NCBI GenBank assembly: GCA_002372315.1
Contig: DFFU01000013.1
Location: 1-61,898 of the forward strand
Reading direction: 5' to 3'
DNA: 61,898 nt
Source: Alphaproteobacteria bacterium UBA3768
GTDB lineage: Bacteria; Pseudomonadota; Alphaproteobacteria; CAAHEQ01; UBA3637
Part shown: positions 7,469 to 15,769 of the stretch, piece after piece
How positions within the stretch are numbered: the stretch's first letter is position 1
Layout of the letters: each line of letters opens with the position of its first letter
Notes under the pieces: model-generated
The model's input: only the letters and a program-made list of their open reading frames with translations
The model's database searches: none
Told to the model about the DNA's origin: nothing
Made by a program: the position numbers and the translations under genes

Positions 7469-9322
7469 TTAATGTTGTGGTTTTCTGGCATTTAATACTG
7501 CTTGTTGACCAAGTGAAAGAGTTGTTTTTGAATTATCCTCCTGCACCATATTTTTCCCATCTTGTGCAAATTTTGAAAGTTTTTCCGTAATAGTTTTGGG
7601 ATCATTTCCTTTGGCTTGTTTTTGATTACTTTGCAAAAATTTCTGCAAATCTGACCGTTCAAACCGAGTATCCTCTGGATGTTTTGCTTGGTATTGTTTC
7701 AAAGCATGATACACTATTGGTGTTTCTTTTGGCGACAACATTTCTGTAAAATTCTTTAACGTTTCGGTATCTATTACTGGTTGGCCTTTTTCATCTTTTA
7801 AATCCAAAAAAATCGACAAGATTTCAGAGGTTTGTTTTTTCATATAATCACTTTTTGTAGCTGAATATTTTTCATTTGATATTCCCAAAAAGGACATTTT
7901 AATATTACTCTTACTCACTGCCAAAGTCCCATCTGCTTGCCGTTCTGAGATTATTTTTTTGACAATTCCTGTATGTCCAAAATCCATTGCATTGTCGATT
8001 ATCACCCTAGGGCAACGACTTGCTGAATAATTTTCCCATCCACCAAAAAAAGCCCCTATCAATTGTTCCTTTTCGGTATAAAATTCTTTTATCTCTTGTT
8101 CTGTAGCATCCGATTTTGGCTGCCAAAATTCATCACCCAAATAACAGAATTTGTGAAAAACAGGACTTGGTCCACTTTGCATTTCTTTTAATACGCCTAT
8201 CACTTCACGAGTAGGATAATCAGTCAGTAAATAACTCAAAGCCATTTCTTTACCAGAAGTATCAAGCCAAGAAACTCCTTTATCATTCTTTTTTGTCAAT
8301 AAAGCAACCATACCTTGAATATCCTTTTTCCAATTTAGTTGCATCATCAATCCCTGATAATCTTGTTGTTCCAAGACACCATTTCCATGTTCATCTTCTT
8401 GTTTTAACACGTTTTGTAGCATTTGAGACAAAGCCTCCTTTGTAGGAGCCAACATAAAATCTTTTGATGAAAACCATTTGTCTTTGGGAACCTCTTTTAA
8501 TTTTCTCTTTAAAATTCTTTTTCTAAAACCTTTATCAAAGGAAAATCCCTCTGGAATATGAGAAAGTCCCTTATCATTTTTTTGAACAGGATGAGATTGA
8601 TCATACTCTACTTTATATGTGCTTTTGTATAAATCATCCAGCATCAATGGCATTAACTCTTGTTCTAAATTTCTATAATTTTTTTGTGGTGTTCGCCCTA
8701 ACACCTTATCCCAAAAATCAGCCTTAGGTTCCGTTTCCATCCATTCAATCATACGAGGTAGTAATCTTCTTGTGCCTAAATCTGCTCCTTCTAGCATTTT
8801 ATCCCTTAAATCATCAACAGGACCATCTTTTTTCAAAAATAACATTTGAACGTAATTTCCGAAGATATAAGATTGAGCCTCTCTTAAAAATCGAATTTGT
8901 TGAAAACCAAGATTGTCTTCTTTCTTCTGGCCATACATCATATCATTTGATTCTTTAGTAGATTGCTCAGCATGCTTCAATTCATGAGCTAAGGTAGCCA
9001 CCAAAGCAAGACTTTGTGGATTATGTTCAAAAGTGATATCATTTCTAATATCATTAAAATTAGCAGCTGTATGCCCCTCAGCATTTTCCGGAAGGTTGGC
9101 ACAATCAATAGTTAAAGGGTTATCTTTACGCCAATCTGGAAATTTTTCAAATAATGGCGGATTCTTAGCATTTGTATCGTATAGAAACTCCAATGCTTCC
9201 TGTAGGGCAACTTCTTCCGAAGTTAAGCCTTCTTTCATATTTAAAAAATCGGCTAAATTAACCGGCTTATCCGACCCTTTGTATTTTACTTTAATCACAT
9301 CCATACTATTTTGTTTTGCCAT
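7469..9322 (-). CDS. DUF6782-like putative metallopeptidase
   Basis: A 617-residue protein starting at the ATG at 9322, which has TTGGAG seven bases upstream. Near residue 120 it has LVATLAHELKHAEQS, an HExxH zinc motif (HELKH), followed about 35 residues on by FLREAQSYIFGNY, where a third ligand glutamate could lie. This is the arrangement of the DUF6782 putative metallopeptidases. The large C-terminal part is helical and has no assigned function. There is no signal peptide; such proteins may be effectors or work inside the cell. It is flanked on both sides by the coding-tail repeat. Confidence 0.7.
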   Translation of the reverse strand: MAKQNSMDVIKVKYKGSDKPVNLADFLNMKEGLTSEEVALQEALEFLYDTNAKNPPLFEKFPDWRKDNPLTIDCANLPENAEGHTAANFNDIRNDITFEHNPQSLALVATLAHELKHAEQSTKESNDMMYGQKKEDNLGFQQIRFLREAQSYIFGNYVQMLFLKKDGPVDDLRDKMLEGADLGTRRLLPRMIEWMETEPKADFWDKVLGRTPQKNYRNLEQELMPLMLDDLYKSTYKVEYDQSHPVQKNDKGLSHIPEGFSFDKGFRKRILKRKLKEVPKDKWFSSKDFMLAPTKEALSQMLQNVLKQEDEHGNGVLEQQDYQGLMMQLNWKKDIQGMVALLTKKNDKGVSWLDTSGKEMALSYLLTDYPTREVIGVLKEMQSGPSPVFHKFCYLGDEFWQPKSDATEQEIKEFYTEKEQLIGAFFGGWENYSASRCPRVIIDNAMDFGHTGIVKKIISERQADGTLAVSKSNIKMSFLGISNEKYSATKSDYMKKQTSEILSIFLDLKDEKGQPVIDTETLKNFTEMLSPKETPIVYHALKQYQAKHPEDTRFERSDLQKFLQSNQKQAKGNDPKTITEKLSKFAQDGKNMVQEDNSKTTLSLGQQAVLNARKPQH

Positions 9323-9363
9323 AAAAATCTCCAATAAATATTTTTCTTTGAAAATAGCAAAAC

Positions 9364-9443
9364 TTTTCACAGATTACAACTGTATTTTTTGCAATTTTTC
9401 TTTCAATTCTTCTGTAATTTGAGTCCAATGGTTGCAAGAGAAA
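9364..9443 (-). repeat. Coding-tail repeat, copy 2
   Basis: Encodes TQITEELKEKLQKIQL and a stop on the minus strand, between the glycosidase gene and the metallopeptidase gene. It is the most diverged of the three copies. Confidence 0.65.
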
Positions 9444-10538
9444 TCATATATGTTTTTTGATTTTCATAATCTTATCATAAGCTTGATCAATACGCTTGGG
9501 ATCAATTTCTCCATCTTTTAAAGCTTTTAAGATAATCTTTAATGTCTTATCGGCAACCTCCGGATCATATGATAAATTGTTACCAATCACCAAGACATCA
9601 TTGCCAGCATTGATTGCCTCCACCACAATATCATGCCAACTATGATGCTTTGTCAATGCTCCCATCTGCAAATCATCAGAAAAAACAATCCCATTAAAAT
9701 TGAGCTTTTCTTTTAAATTTTTCGTCGTACTTTGATAGGATAAACTGAGCGGACGCTTTGTATCAATATTTTTATTAAAAACATGAGCAACCATCACACC
9801 GACATCTGGGTATTTTGCCAACAAAATTTGATAGGGTTTTAGCTCAACATCTTGATACTCATCAGTAATATCCACATAACCTTCATGTGTATCACCGGTT
9901 GCACTGCCGTGTCCAGGAAAATGTTTTAAGACAGGTAAAATACCCGCATTTTGATAAACCTGTATAAATTTTTCTGCATGAGCAGCAACGACCTCTGGAT
10001 TACTTTCAGAAAAAGATCTATCTTTGAATTTAATTATAGAATCAGGGTTTAAAACAATGTCTACGCATGGAGCGAAATTAACATTAATGCCTAAATTTTT
10101 GAGTACATTAGCTGTTTTATTCGCTTCACGTTCAGTCAAATCAAGATCATTTGCCCGGCCAAGTTCCCCAGCAGAATAAGTGGATACGCCAAAATCTGGT
10201 GACAATCTAGCAACCTTTCCCCCCTCTTGATCAATGGCAACAAAAAGGGGCACTTTTGAAATTTGATTCAATTGGGAAATTAATGATTTAACTTGAACAA
10301 AATCCTTGATATTTCTTTGGCTATTCTCATCCCATCCTTGATAATTGAATAAAATAACACCCCCGATATGATTATTCTTTATGTCACGATAAATGGGGTT
10401 ATCCGTTGTTAAGGTCAATCCATCAAATCCAACCATAATCATCTGGGCTGCTTTATCACGATAGACATCAAAGCGAAAATTCGTATATAAAAAATATCCC
10501 AAAAACAACGAAAGTAAAAACAAAAAAAGCTTTTTCAT
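9444..10538 (-). CDS. Membrane-anchored glycoside hydrolase family 3 beta-N-acetylhexosaminidase
   Basis: A 364-residue protein starting at the ATG at 10538 (AGAGGA just upstream). An N-terminal hydrophobic stretch (LFLFLLSLFLGYFLY) suggests a signal anchor, so it acts outside the cytoplasm. The GH3 features are FVAIDQEGGKVARL, KHFPGHG with GDTH a few residues on, and the nucleophile aspartate in FSDDLQMGA. This is the NagZ-type layout, which removes N-acetylglucosamine from peptidoglycan fragments. A second, cytosolic NagZ lies at 47571-48650. The anchored copy could act on wall or host glycans; the substrate is not shown by sequence. Confidence 0.85.
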   Translation of the reverse strand: MKKLFLFLLSLFLGYFLYTNFRFDVYRDKAAQMIMVGFDGLTLTTDNPIYRDIKNNHIGGVILFNYQGWDENSQRNIKDFVQVKSLISQLNQISKVPLFVAIDQEGGKVARLSPDFGVSTYSAGELGRANDLDLTEREANKTANVLKNLGINVNFAPCVDIVLNPDSIIKFKDRSFSESNPEVVAAHAEKFIQVYQNAGILPVLKHFPGHGSATGDTHEGYVDITDEYQDVELKPYQILLAKYPDVGVMVAHVFNKNIDTKRPLSLSYQSTTKNLKEKLNFNGIVFSDDLQMGALTKHHSWHDIVVEAINAGNDVLVIGNNLSYDPEVADKTLKIILKALKDGEIDPKRIDQAYDKIMKIKKHI

Positions 10539-10569
10539 ATAATCCTCTTTCACTGAGAATAGCAAAATT

Positions 10570-10650
10570 CTTTATGGATTACAACTCTATTTTTTGCAAT
10601 TTTTCTTTCAAATCTTCAGATATTTGAGTCCGATAAATGCAAAGCAGCCC
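10570..10650 (-). repeat. Coding-tail repeat, copy 3
   Basis: Encodes TQISEDLKEKLQKIEL and a stop on the minus strand. It runs directly into the long direct repeat at 10645-10932, showing that the two repeats are joined here. Confidence 0.65.
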
Positions 10651-10932
10651 GCAACATTTGGAAAATAGTGTCTTGAATTATCAGGACATTTTTTTTGTTC
10701 TTGAAGGTGGTGTTACAGCCAGGGCTACAGTCTTGAGGGGGTGTCTTAGGTGTCTTAAAATACCTCTTTTCTTACCCAACTATTCGTCATAAAAAATTAA
10801 ATGTAAAACTTGGGCAAAAGGATTGAGTGGGCAAGTGTTTTAAATGACCATCTGTCACAAATATTTTAATATCCTCTTTGTCAAGATGGATTGTCCCTCT
10901 TCATAAAGTCGGTCTAAATAAAGGCGTTTAAT
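10645..10932. repeat. Long direct repeat, copy 2
   Basis: Second copy of the segment at 4512-4793, including the hairpin with T-run. It breaks off inside the coding part of the 144-residue gene. Confidence 0.8.
10855..10932 (-). pseudogene. 3' fragment of the 144-residue cassette gene
   Basis: Encodes the last 25 or so residues (RLYLDRLYEEGQSILTKR and on to a stop), almost identical to the end of the gene at 4716-5150. The rest of the gene is absent, so this is a remnant of a third copy. Confidence 0.8.
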
Positions 10933-11011
10933 GACAATTCCGACATCCGCTTGCCTGCATTGCCATTTGGCTTATTGTGTTCCAAAAGCAACTTTTATCT
11001 CAATTCTTATG

Positions 11012-11040
11012 TTGACTTATGGATATAAAATTGATAAGAT
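11012..11040 (+). promoter_or_regulatory. Promoter of the cupin gene
   Basis: TTGACT, 17 bases, TAAGAT, 27 bases before the ATG. Confidence 0.7.
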
Positions 11041-11067
11041 GGTCGCTATCAATGAAAGGAAATTATA

Positions 11068-11472
11068 ATGAAAAAATATCTTTGTCTTTTAGTTGCTTTA
11101 ACATTTATTTCGTTGAATGGGGTTGCAGCAACCTCTGAAAAAGTCATACAAACTCAAACGCATTGGAACGGAAAGGCAATTCAGCCTCTCAACATTAAAA
11201 ATCCAAAGATAACGATGCTTAGGATTACTATCCCTGCGGGGGAGAAACTAGCCATGCACAAGCATCCAATTTTGAATGTTGGCTATCTCACCAAAGGTGA
11301 ATTGACAGTACGTTCCGATAAGGGTGATGTGTTGGTGCTAAAACCTGGCGACCCCATTGTGGAATTAGTGGATACATGGCATTATGGTGAAAGCACAGGT
11401 AAAACAGATGCCGAAATTGTTGTCACCTATGTCGGCGAAAAGGATGACGAACTCAGCATCATTCAAAAGTAA
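11068..11472 (+). CDS. Secreted cupin-domain protein
   Basis: A 134-residue protein with a signal peptide (MKKYLCLLVALTFISLNGVAA). The mature part is a single cupin barrel: PAGEKLAMHKHPILNVGYLT carries the two histidines and the fold-typical Gly, and KPGDPIVELVDTWHY carries the second motif with a further histidine, so a metal site is plausible. It probably sits in the periplasm. It has its own promoter and is convergent with the flavodoxin-like gene. The ligand or reaction is unknown; small cupins range from sensors to dioxygenases. Confidence 0.85.
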   Translation: MKKYLCLLVALTFISLNGVAATSEKVIQTQTHWNGKAIQPLNIKNPKITMLRITIPAGEKLAMHKHPILNVGYLTKGELTVRSDKGDVLVLKPGDPIVELVDTWHYGESTGKTDAEIVVTYVGEKDDELSIIQK

Positions 11473-11522
11473 TGGATATCAAACTTAATCTACATTAAAT
11501 AGGTTTGGATTTTTCTGAGACT

Positions 11523-12062
11523 TTATACGCTTTTGCCCAAATCGTATGCTTTTTGCAAAAGGTCTTTGCGTCCAGCAGTGATCTTGGGTTCATCCACACC
11601 ACCACAATCCAAAAGCCCAGCAAAGTGAGATTGACTGAAGCATTCAATCCAACCTTCCAATCCTTGTTTGGCGCGTTCTGATTTTCCAGAAGTTCCATCA
11701 TATAAAGTGGTAATTAAATACACATCCTTGAAATTGTTTTCTTTTGCAAAAAGAGGATTACATCTATCTAAGAAAGTTTTTAATTGCCCGCTCATTTCAT
11801 AGTAGTAAATGGGAGTTGCAAAGATAAGCACATCTGCCTTTTGCACTTTTTCAATCAAGGTATTCATATCATCTTGAATCACACATTTACCCAATTTTTG
11901 ACAGGCCAAGCATCCCCGACAAAATTGGATATTTTTATCCTTTAAAGTGATAAACTCTACTTCATTCCCCGCCTCAAGAGCACCTTTTGCTGCCTCATGA
12001 GCCAAGATTTCCGAATTACTTCCTACACGTAAACTGCTGGATACAATCAATACTTTTTTCAT
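11523..12062 (-). CDS. NAD(P)H-dependent FMN reductase / flavodoxin-like oxidoreductase
   Basis: A 179-residue flavodoxin-fold protein. LIVSSSLRVGSNSEIL is the phosphate-binding loop for FMN, CRGCLACQKLGKC is the cysteine-containing segment common in the iron-sulfur-flavoprotein and NADPH-FMN reductase group, and FATPIYYYEMSGQLK is the conserved flavin-contact region. It is likely cytoplasmic and reduces a quinone, nitro compound or flavin. Its ATG directly follows the stop of the membrane-protein gene at 12063, with GGAG upstream, so the two form an operon. Confidence 0.85.
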   Translation of the reverse strand: MKKVLIVSSSLRVGSNSEILAHEAAKGALEAGNEVEFITLKDKNIQFCRGCLACQKLGKCVIQDDMNTLIEKVQKADVLIFATPIYYYEMSGQLKTFLDRCNPLFAKENNFKDVYLITTLYDGTSGKSERAKQGLEGWIECFSQSHFAGLLDCGGVDEPKITAGRKDLLQKAYDLGKSV

Positions 12063-12629
12063 TTATTCTCCTTTGTAATCAAGATAAGTTTTTACATCAT
12101 TTTTTAATATTTTTAAATCAGACCGAAATTCAATGATAAGCACAGCCATCCAAAACAAGAATATGGCGGTTACTATATCATCACACATACGATTTTCAAT
12201 AATACCAATCAGTCCAAAAATATAACCTTGTTCTGTTGTTACAAAGAGCATTGCTGTTTCCCATGCAAACATAGAAAAGCGTTTGTTCAGCATCGGAATC
12301 AAGTTATTATTTTTATCATAAACAAGGTTACGAATGCGTTTTGTTTTATAGGAAAAATATTTTATTATAAAGATTAAAGCGCAAATAACTATTTGAAAAA
12401 GCAGATTATACCATATCCATTTTTTCTCACAAATATCATTTGGCGTACCAGAAAAATCATAATCATATTGGATCATATCTGGAATAGAATCCCAGTTTAT
12501 CCAGTATATTGCAATTTCTACGATAAGGACAGAAAATGTTAGTATAATGGATAGTATGGTTCTAAATTTAATGCCTTGTATTTTATTTCCAGATATAAGC
12601 AGCTTTATAAATTGTATAAGGGAAGACAT
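12063..12629 (-). CDS. Integral membrane protein, DUF1648-like
   Basis: A 188-residue protein with about four membrane helices, near residues 25-45, 70-90, 115-140 and 150-165. Between the first two is IPDMIQYDYDFSGTPNDI, which resembles the extracellular loop of DUF1648 proteins. Function unknown. It is co-transcribed with the downstream flavodoxin-like gene with no intergenic base. Confidence 0.6.
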   Translation of the reverse strand: MSSLIQFIKLLISGNKIQGIKFRTILSIILTFSVLIVEIAIYWINWDSIPDMIQYDYDFSGTPNDICEKKWIWYNLLFQIVICALIFIIKYFSYKTKRIRNLVYDKNNNLIPMLNKRFSMFAWETAMLFVTTEQGYIFGLIGIIENRMCDDIVTAIFLFWMAVLIIEFRSDLKILKNDVKTYLDYKGE

Positions 12630-12729
12630 GTTTTCTCCTGTTCAGTCAAACATATCATTATATTATGCTAATAAAAGTAAAAAAACAAGAGCCTATTTAT
12701 AATAAATTAAATTTCTAAAAAAGTTGTTT

Positions 12730-12759
12730 TTGACTTCATATTGTGATATATCGTAAATA
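12730..12759 (+). promoter_or_regulatory. Probable promoter of the AnmK-like gene
   Basis: TTGACT, 18 bases, TAAATA, 20 bases before the start at 12780. Confidence 0.5.
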
Positions 12760-12779
12760 TATTATGGAAAGGAAAAGCC

Positions 12780-14069
12780 ATGAAAAAATATCGAATTATT
12801 GGTAATATGACGGGTAACTCAATGGATGCCATTGATTTAGTATTGACAGAATTTGATGGCGATAAAATGACGGATATTTGCACTTTTTCTCGTCCCTATT
12901 CTGTGGAACGCCAAAGGGCAATGGAAAATTTTCGCCGACAAAGGGCTGTCGGAAAAAGCCGCGAAGAGATTGAAGGTATGCTGGAATTTCGGCCGTTACA
13001 TGATGATTATATCCAACAAATTGCAGAATGTATTCAATGTATGTTAAAGGAAAATTCAATTGATAAATCTTCTATTGATGCGATAGGCTTTCACGGAAAA
13101 ACATTGGATCATAATCCACCTTCAAAAGCCAAAACAGATGGAACATTACCCTATACATTACAAGTAGGTTCCGGTCAAATGTTGTCCGATTTGACGGGCA
13201 TTAGAGTTGTTTATGATTTTCGTTCTGAGCCACTTATGGCTGGATTTGATGGAGCTCCACTGGTGCCGCCACACAATGCACATATTGCCGCAACGGAAGG
13301 TGATGGTTGTTATTATAATGGAGGCAATACATCAAACTTTGCATGGATTATTGGTGGTAAAGCGCAAGTGGGAAGCGATGCAGGCCCGTTTAATGAATAT
13401 ATAGATAATTTTATTCGCAAATCAACTTCTGATACTTTCGATAAGAACGGAAAATACGGCTTAAAAGGGGTATTGAATAAAGATTTGTTGCAAAAATTAT
13501 TCAATTTAGGACGCGATTATTATGAACGCCCTCTCCCGAAATCAGGCGATCCAGCCTACTATAAAACGGATGAGGTATTAAAACTTATTCAACAAGATAA
13601 AATTCCCTTCAATGATGCAGTTCATACATTGGAGTATTTTGCATCATATGTGGCTGTTCATGCACTGACATTAACGGATAAAAAAATAAAATTGCCACCT
13701 TCCATTATTTTATTTGGTGGAGGTTGGAAAAATCCAGTTGTGCGCTCTGCTTTTGATGACATCATAAATGGAAAGGGATATGTTCTGCCAGAACACCAAA
13801 ACCTGTTTGAGTCATTTCTGAAACGTTTTACTCAGTCCGTTTCAATACGTTATTCAACACTGGGTGAATTTATGGAAGCCCGCTTATTTGCGGATTTAGC
13901 CCGCTATAAGCTTGAAAACAAAGTTTGGGAAATTCCGGAAATTGTCAATGCTGGGAAAAAAGTTATCTGTGGTGTTATTGCTGAACCCACGCAAGGGCGC
14001 ACCGTCTATAATGATTGTATCAATATGGCTTCAAAGGGTTGGCAATTTCGTCAAAACATAGAAAAATAG
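12780..14069 (+). CDS. anmK: Anhydro-N-acetylmuramic acid kinase (AnmK) family protein
   Basis: A 429-residue protein of the AnmK family. The N-terminal GNMTGNSMDAIDLVL corresponds to the phosphate-binding GLMSGTSLDGID motif, with unusual Asn and Met replacements. GFHGKTLDH, VVYDFRSEPLMAG and FDGAPLVP match family blocks for substrate and the catalytic aspartate. Classical members have about 370 residues; the extra length is spread through the C-terminal half. The enzyme phosphorylates 1,6-anhydroMurNAc released during wall recycling. Its nearness to the GH3 glycosidase at 9444 fits this pathway. The altered first motif leaves some doubt about substrate. Confidence 0.85.
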   Translation: MKKYRIIGNMTGNSMDAIDLVLTEFDGDKMTDICTFSRPYSVERQRAMENFRRQRAVGKSREEIEGMLEFRPLHDDYIQQIAECIQCMLKENSIDKSSIDAIGFHGKTLDHNPPSKAKTDGTLPYTLQVGSGQMLSDLTGIRVVYDFRSEPLMAGFDGAPLVPPHNAHIAATEGDGCYYNGGNTSNFAWIIGGKAQVGSDAGPFNEYIDNFIRKSTSDTFDKNGKYGLKGVLNKDLLQKLFNLGRDYYERPLPKSGDPAYYKTDEVLKLIQQDKIPFNDAVHTLEYFASYVAVHALTLTDKKIKLPPSIILFGGGWKNPVVRSAFDDIINGKGYVLPEHQNLFESFLKRFTQSVSIRYSTLGEFMEARLFADLARYKLENKVWEIPEIVNAGKKVICGVIAEPTQGRTVYNDCINMASKGWQFRQNIEK

Positions 14070-14150
14070 ACATCAACTAATACACGCAGATTATTCATCA
14101 GAACGATGGCTATAAAATCGTATAAATAATATGCAGACTATGTTATCTAA

Positions 14151-14180
14151 ACGGTCGGAATGAATGCGCAATTCATGAGC
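14151..14180. repeat. tRNA-Pro-end-like repeat, site 1
   Basis: CGGTCGGAATGAATGCGCAA and the following TTCATGAGC match the sites at 15520, 30398 and 31961. Read on the minus strand, these end in ATTCCGACC, the last bases of tRNA-Pro before its CCA end. Confidence 0.6.
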
Positions 14181-14187
14181 TAAATCC

Positions 14188-14216
14188 TTGACAAAATTGC
14201 CCATATCAAGTACAAT
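14188..14216 (+). promoter_or_regulatory. Promoter giving a leaderless message
   Basis: TTGACA, 17 bases, TACAAT. The ATG at 14224 lies only seven bases after the -10 box, so transcription should begin at or next to the start codon. Confidence 0.7.
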
Positions 14217-14223
14217 GGTTAGT

Positions 14224-14708
14224 ATGGAAAAAAAGAGAGAGAATATTGGCGGAAGTATTATCAAGTTTGTCTGTTACTGGACGAACAAGGACCATGGCGA
14301 CCAAGATTAGCTAAAATTCGAACCATTATTCAACAACCGGATTTCAAATATAGAAAAGAATATGGAGCCGATATGGCTGTTGGTTGCGTTATGATGGCTA
14401 GCTATTGGTTGGATAAAGAATTATTTGATGAAAGCTATTTATATCAAAAACAAAAACAAAATTTATCCGGTTATCAATTTGTCCATTTTGAATTGGTTGA
14501 TATTGGTGCCTTTTTATTAAATAAAGGTTTCCCTGTAGAATATGATGTCTCTAAATATCCCGATATAAATGGAATGCCAAATCCGATAGCGCCTTGGGTT
14601 TCAAATTTTGTAAAACAATGCCATAAAAGATATGAGCTTTTTTATAGGAAAGTATCGCACAATAATTTACGTGAAAAAAACAAAGATTTTTCTAGAACAC
14701 ATCAATAA
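14224..14708 (+). pseudogene. Hypothetical gene with -1 frameshift at A-AAA-AAG
   Basis: From the ATG at 14224 the frame reads MEKK and then runs to a stop 28 codons on. If the reading frame slips back one base at the run GGAAAAAAAG it continues as EREYWRKYYQVCLLLDEQ and stays open to 14708, giving about 161 residues. The slip site is the zero-frame heptamer A-AAA-AAG, the same as in E. coli dnaX. A lost A in the run, a sequencing error, or programmed frameshifting would all give this picture. The protein is not one I recognise; it has no signal peptide. It could also start at the in-frame ATG at 14373. Confidence 0.6.
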
Positions 14709-14713
14709 ATTTT

Positions 14714-14936
14714 GGGATAGTGGTTTTAGGTTCCCAAAGGGCGGATATTGATTTTAAAGGAAAATTTGCTTCAAGAGTTCGTAAATTCAAGAAAATGACT
14801 GATTTTGCCCTTCAAGATTGTAAATTGGCTGACGCACAATTTATCTCTCATTTTATTCGGGACCGCCTTCGGCGTCCTGTCTGCGGGGCACATTATGCCC
14901 CTTGCCACCGAACTCTTATAAGTGCTTGAAAATAAC
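14714..14936. repeat. Dispersed repeat block A, with GC-rich hairpin insert
   Basis: Shares GATTTTAAAGG, TTCAAGAGTTCGTAAATT and CGAACTCTTATAAGTGCTTG with blocks at 16679, 31786 and 32895. Unlike them it carries an insert with two GC-rich hairpins, at 14860-14877 and 14885-14901 (GGGGCA/TGCCCC). The region 14937-15076 that follows holds a 65-base match to the end of rarA (see 14971) and a hairpin; I see no gene between 14709 and 15076. Confidence 0.6.
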
Positions 14937-14970
14937 TGCGCAAACAAAAATAATCCACTGAATTATTTTT

Positions 14971-15036
14971 GCGCGTAAAACAATGAAACACAATGAATTC
15001 AAGCGGTAGCGTAGGATGAATTGATGTTGGAATTGA
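14971..15036 (+). repeat. Copy of the rarA 3' end region
   Basis: Resembles 55848-55914: ACAATGAAACACAATGAAT, then GGATGAATTGATGTTGGAAT. In the other copy this covers the last codons of rarA and the bases after its stop. Confidence 0.5.
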
Positions 15037-15076
15037 AAAAGTCGCCTTTTCAGACGACTTATTCAAAATTTTATGC

Positions 15077-15271
15077 TCAACATAAATCAAACTCATCCAC
15101 TCTTGAAGTTATAGATGAACACATTCTCATGTTCTCCATTGCTCTAATTATTCTACGTCCTTTTTTCTTCATACGTTTTAAATCTTTTGGAGTACCCCAA
15201 TAATCTTTACCAGAATGAGAAGTTTTTGTGTCAACTCCATGTTTTGCAATCAATGTCGGTTCCATATTCAT
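15077..15271 (-). CDS. Small basic protein of unknown function
   Basis: A 64-residue protein starting at the ATG at 15271, with AAAGGA seven bases upstream and a consensus promoter at 15325-15354. The sequence is rich in Lys and Arg (DLKRMKKKGRRIIRAM), suggesting nucleic acid or ribosome binding, but no family is recognised. The short leader, strong ribosome site and strong promoter make this a convincing small gene. It lies alone between repeats. Confidence 0.65.
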   Translation of the reverse strand: MNMEPTLIAKHGVDTKTSHSGKDYWGTPKDLKRMKKKGRRIIRAMENMRMCSSITSRVDEFDLC

Positions 15272-15324
15272 TGTATATCCTTTCAATAAAATATCTTTAT
15301 AGTAGAAAAGCATGGAACCGGTTT

Positions 15325-15354
15325 AGTATAGCATAAAAACAAAATTATGTCAAG
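15325..15354 (-). promoter_or_regulatory. Strong promoter of the small basic protein
   Basis: On the minus strand TTGACA (15354-15349), 18 bases or so, TATACT (15330-15325). Confidence 0.75.
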
Positions 15355-15483
15355 AATTTTGCTTATTAAGGCTATTATCCACACTTCCATTAGCATAAAT
15401 CGACATCTCTTATAAAAAATCGACTTGTTTAAGTTTTACATCAATTCTCCGGCATTACCATTTGGCTCATTGTCTTAAAGCAT

Positions 15484-15549
15484 AAAAATCGTTCACTGGA
15501 CGATTTTTATTTTGCTCGATGGTCGGAATGAATGCGCAAATCACGAGCC
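15484..15549. repeat. tRNA-Pro-end-like repeat, site 2, with hairpin
   Basis: AAAAATCGT, seven bases, ACGATTTTT (15484-15508) precedes TGGTCGGAATGAATGCGCAA (15520-15539) and TCACGAGC. The stem differs in sequence from those at the other sites but is fully paired. No gene is seen in 15272-15769 apart from this. Confidence 0.6.
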
Positions 15550-15732
15550 AAAAAGTCCTCAATTTATGAAAACCGAGATTGCCCTAACTTACAATAAGAT
15601 TTTAATTCTATCATCTTACGATATAACTTGTTGCATAGGTTGTCCTTATTCTTGCTATGTGCAGTTCGCAACTAAACTCACAACTTATTAAAGGGGTTTA
15701 ATGTTGTTCGTCAAGTGCTCAACTCAAACTTC

Positions 15733-15764
15733 AAAGAAACAACCAGAGCAATGGTTGTTTCTTT
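15733..15764 (-). terminator. Terminator of the pilin-like gene
   Basis: AAAGAAACAACCA, six bases, TGGTTGTTTCTTT forms a perfect 13-pair hairpin six bases beyond the stop at 15770. Its A/T outer stem lets it work in both directions. Confidence 0.8.
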
Positions 15765-15769
15765 ATTGT

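Noticed and set aside
14720..14929. Short plus-strand frame (and a similar one at 16681-16908)
   Set aside because: Both lie within the dispersed repeat blocks; the shared residues come from repeat DNA, with no ribosome site and no codon-level conservation.
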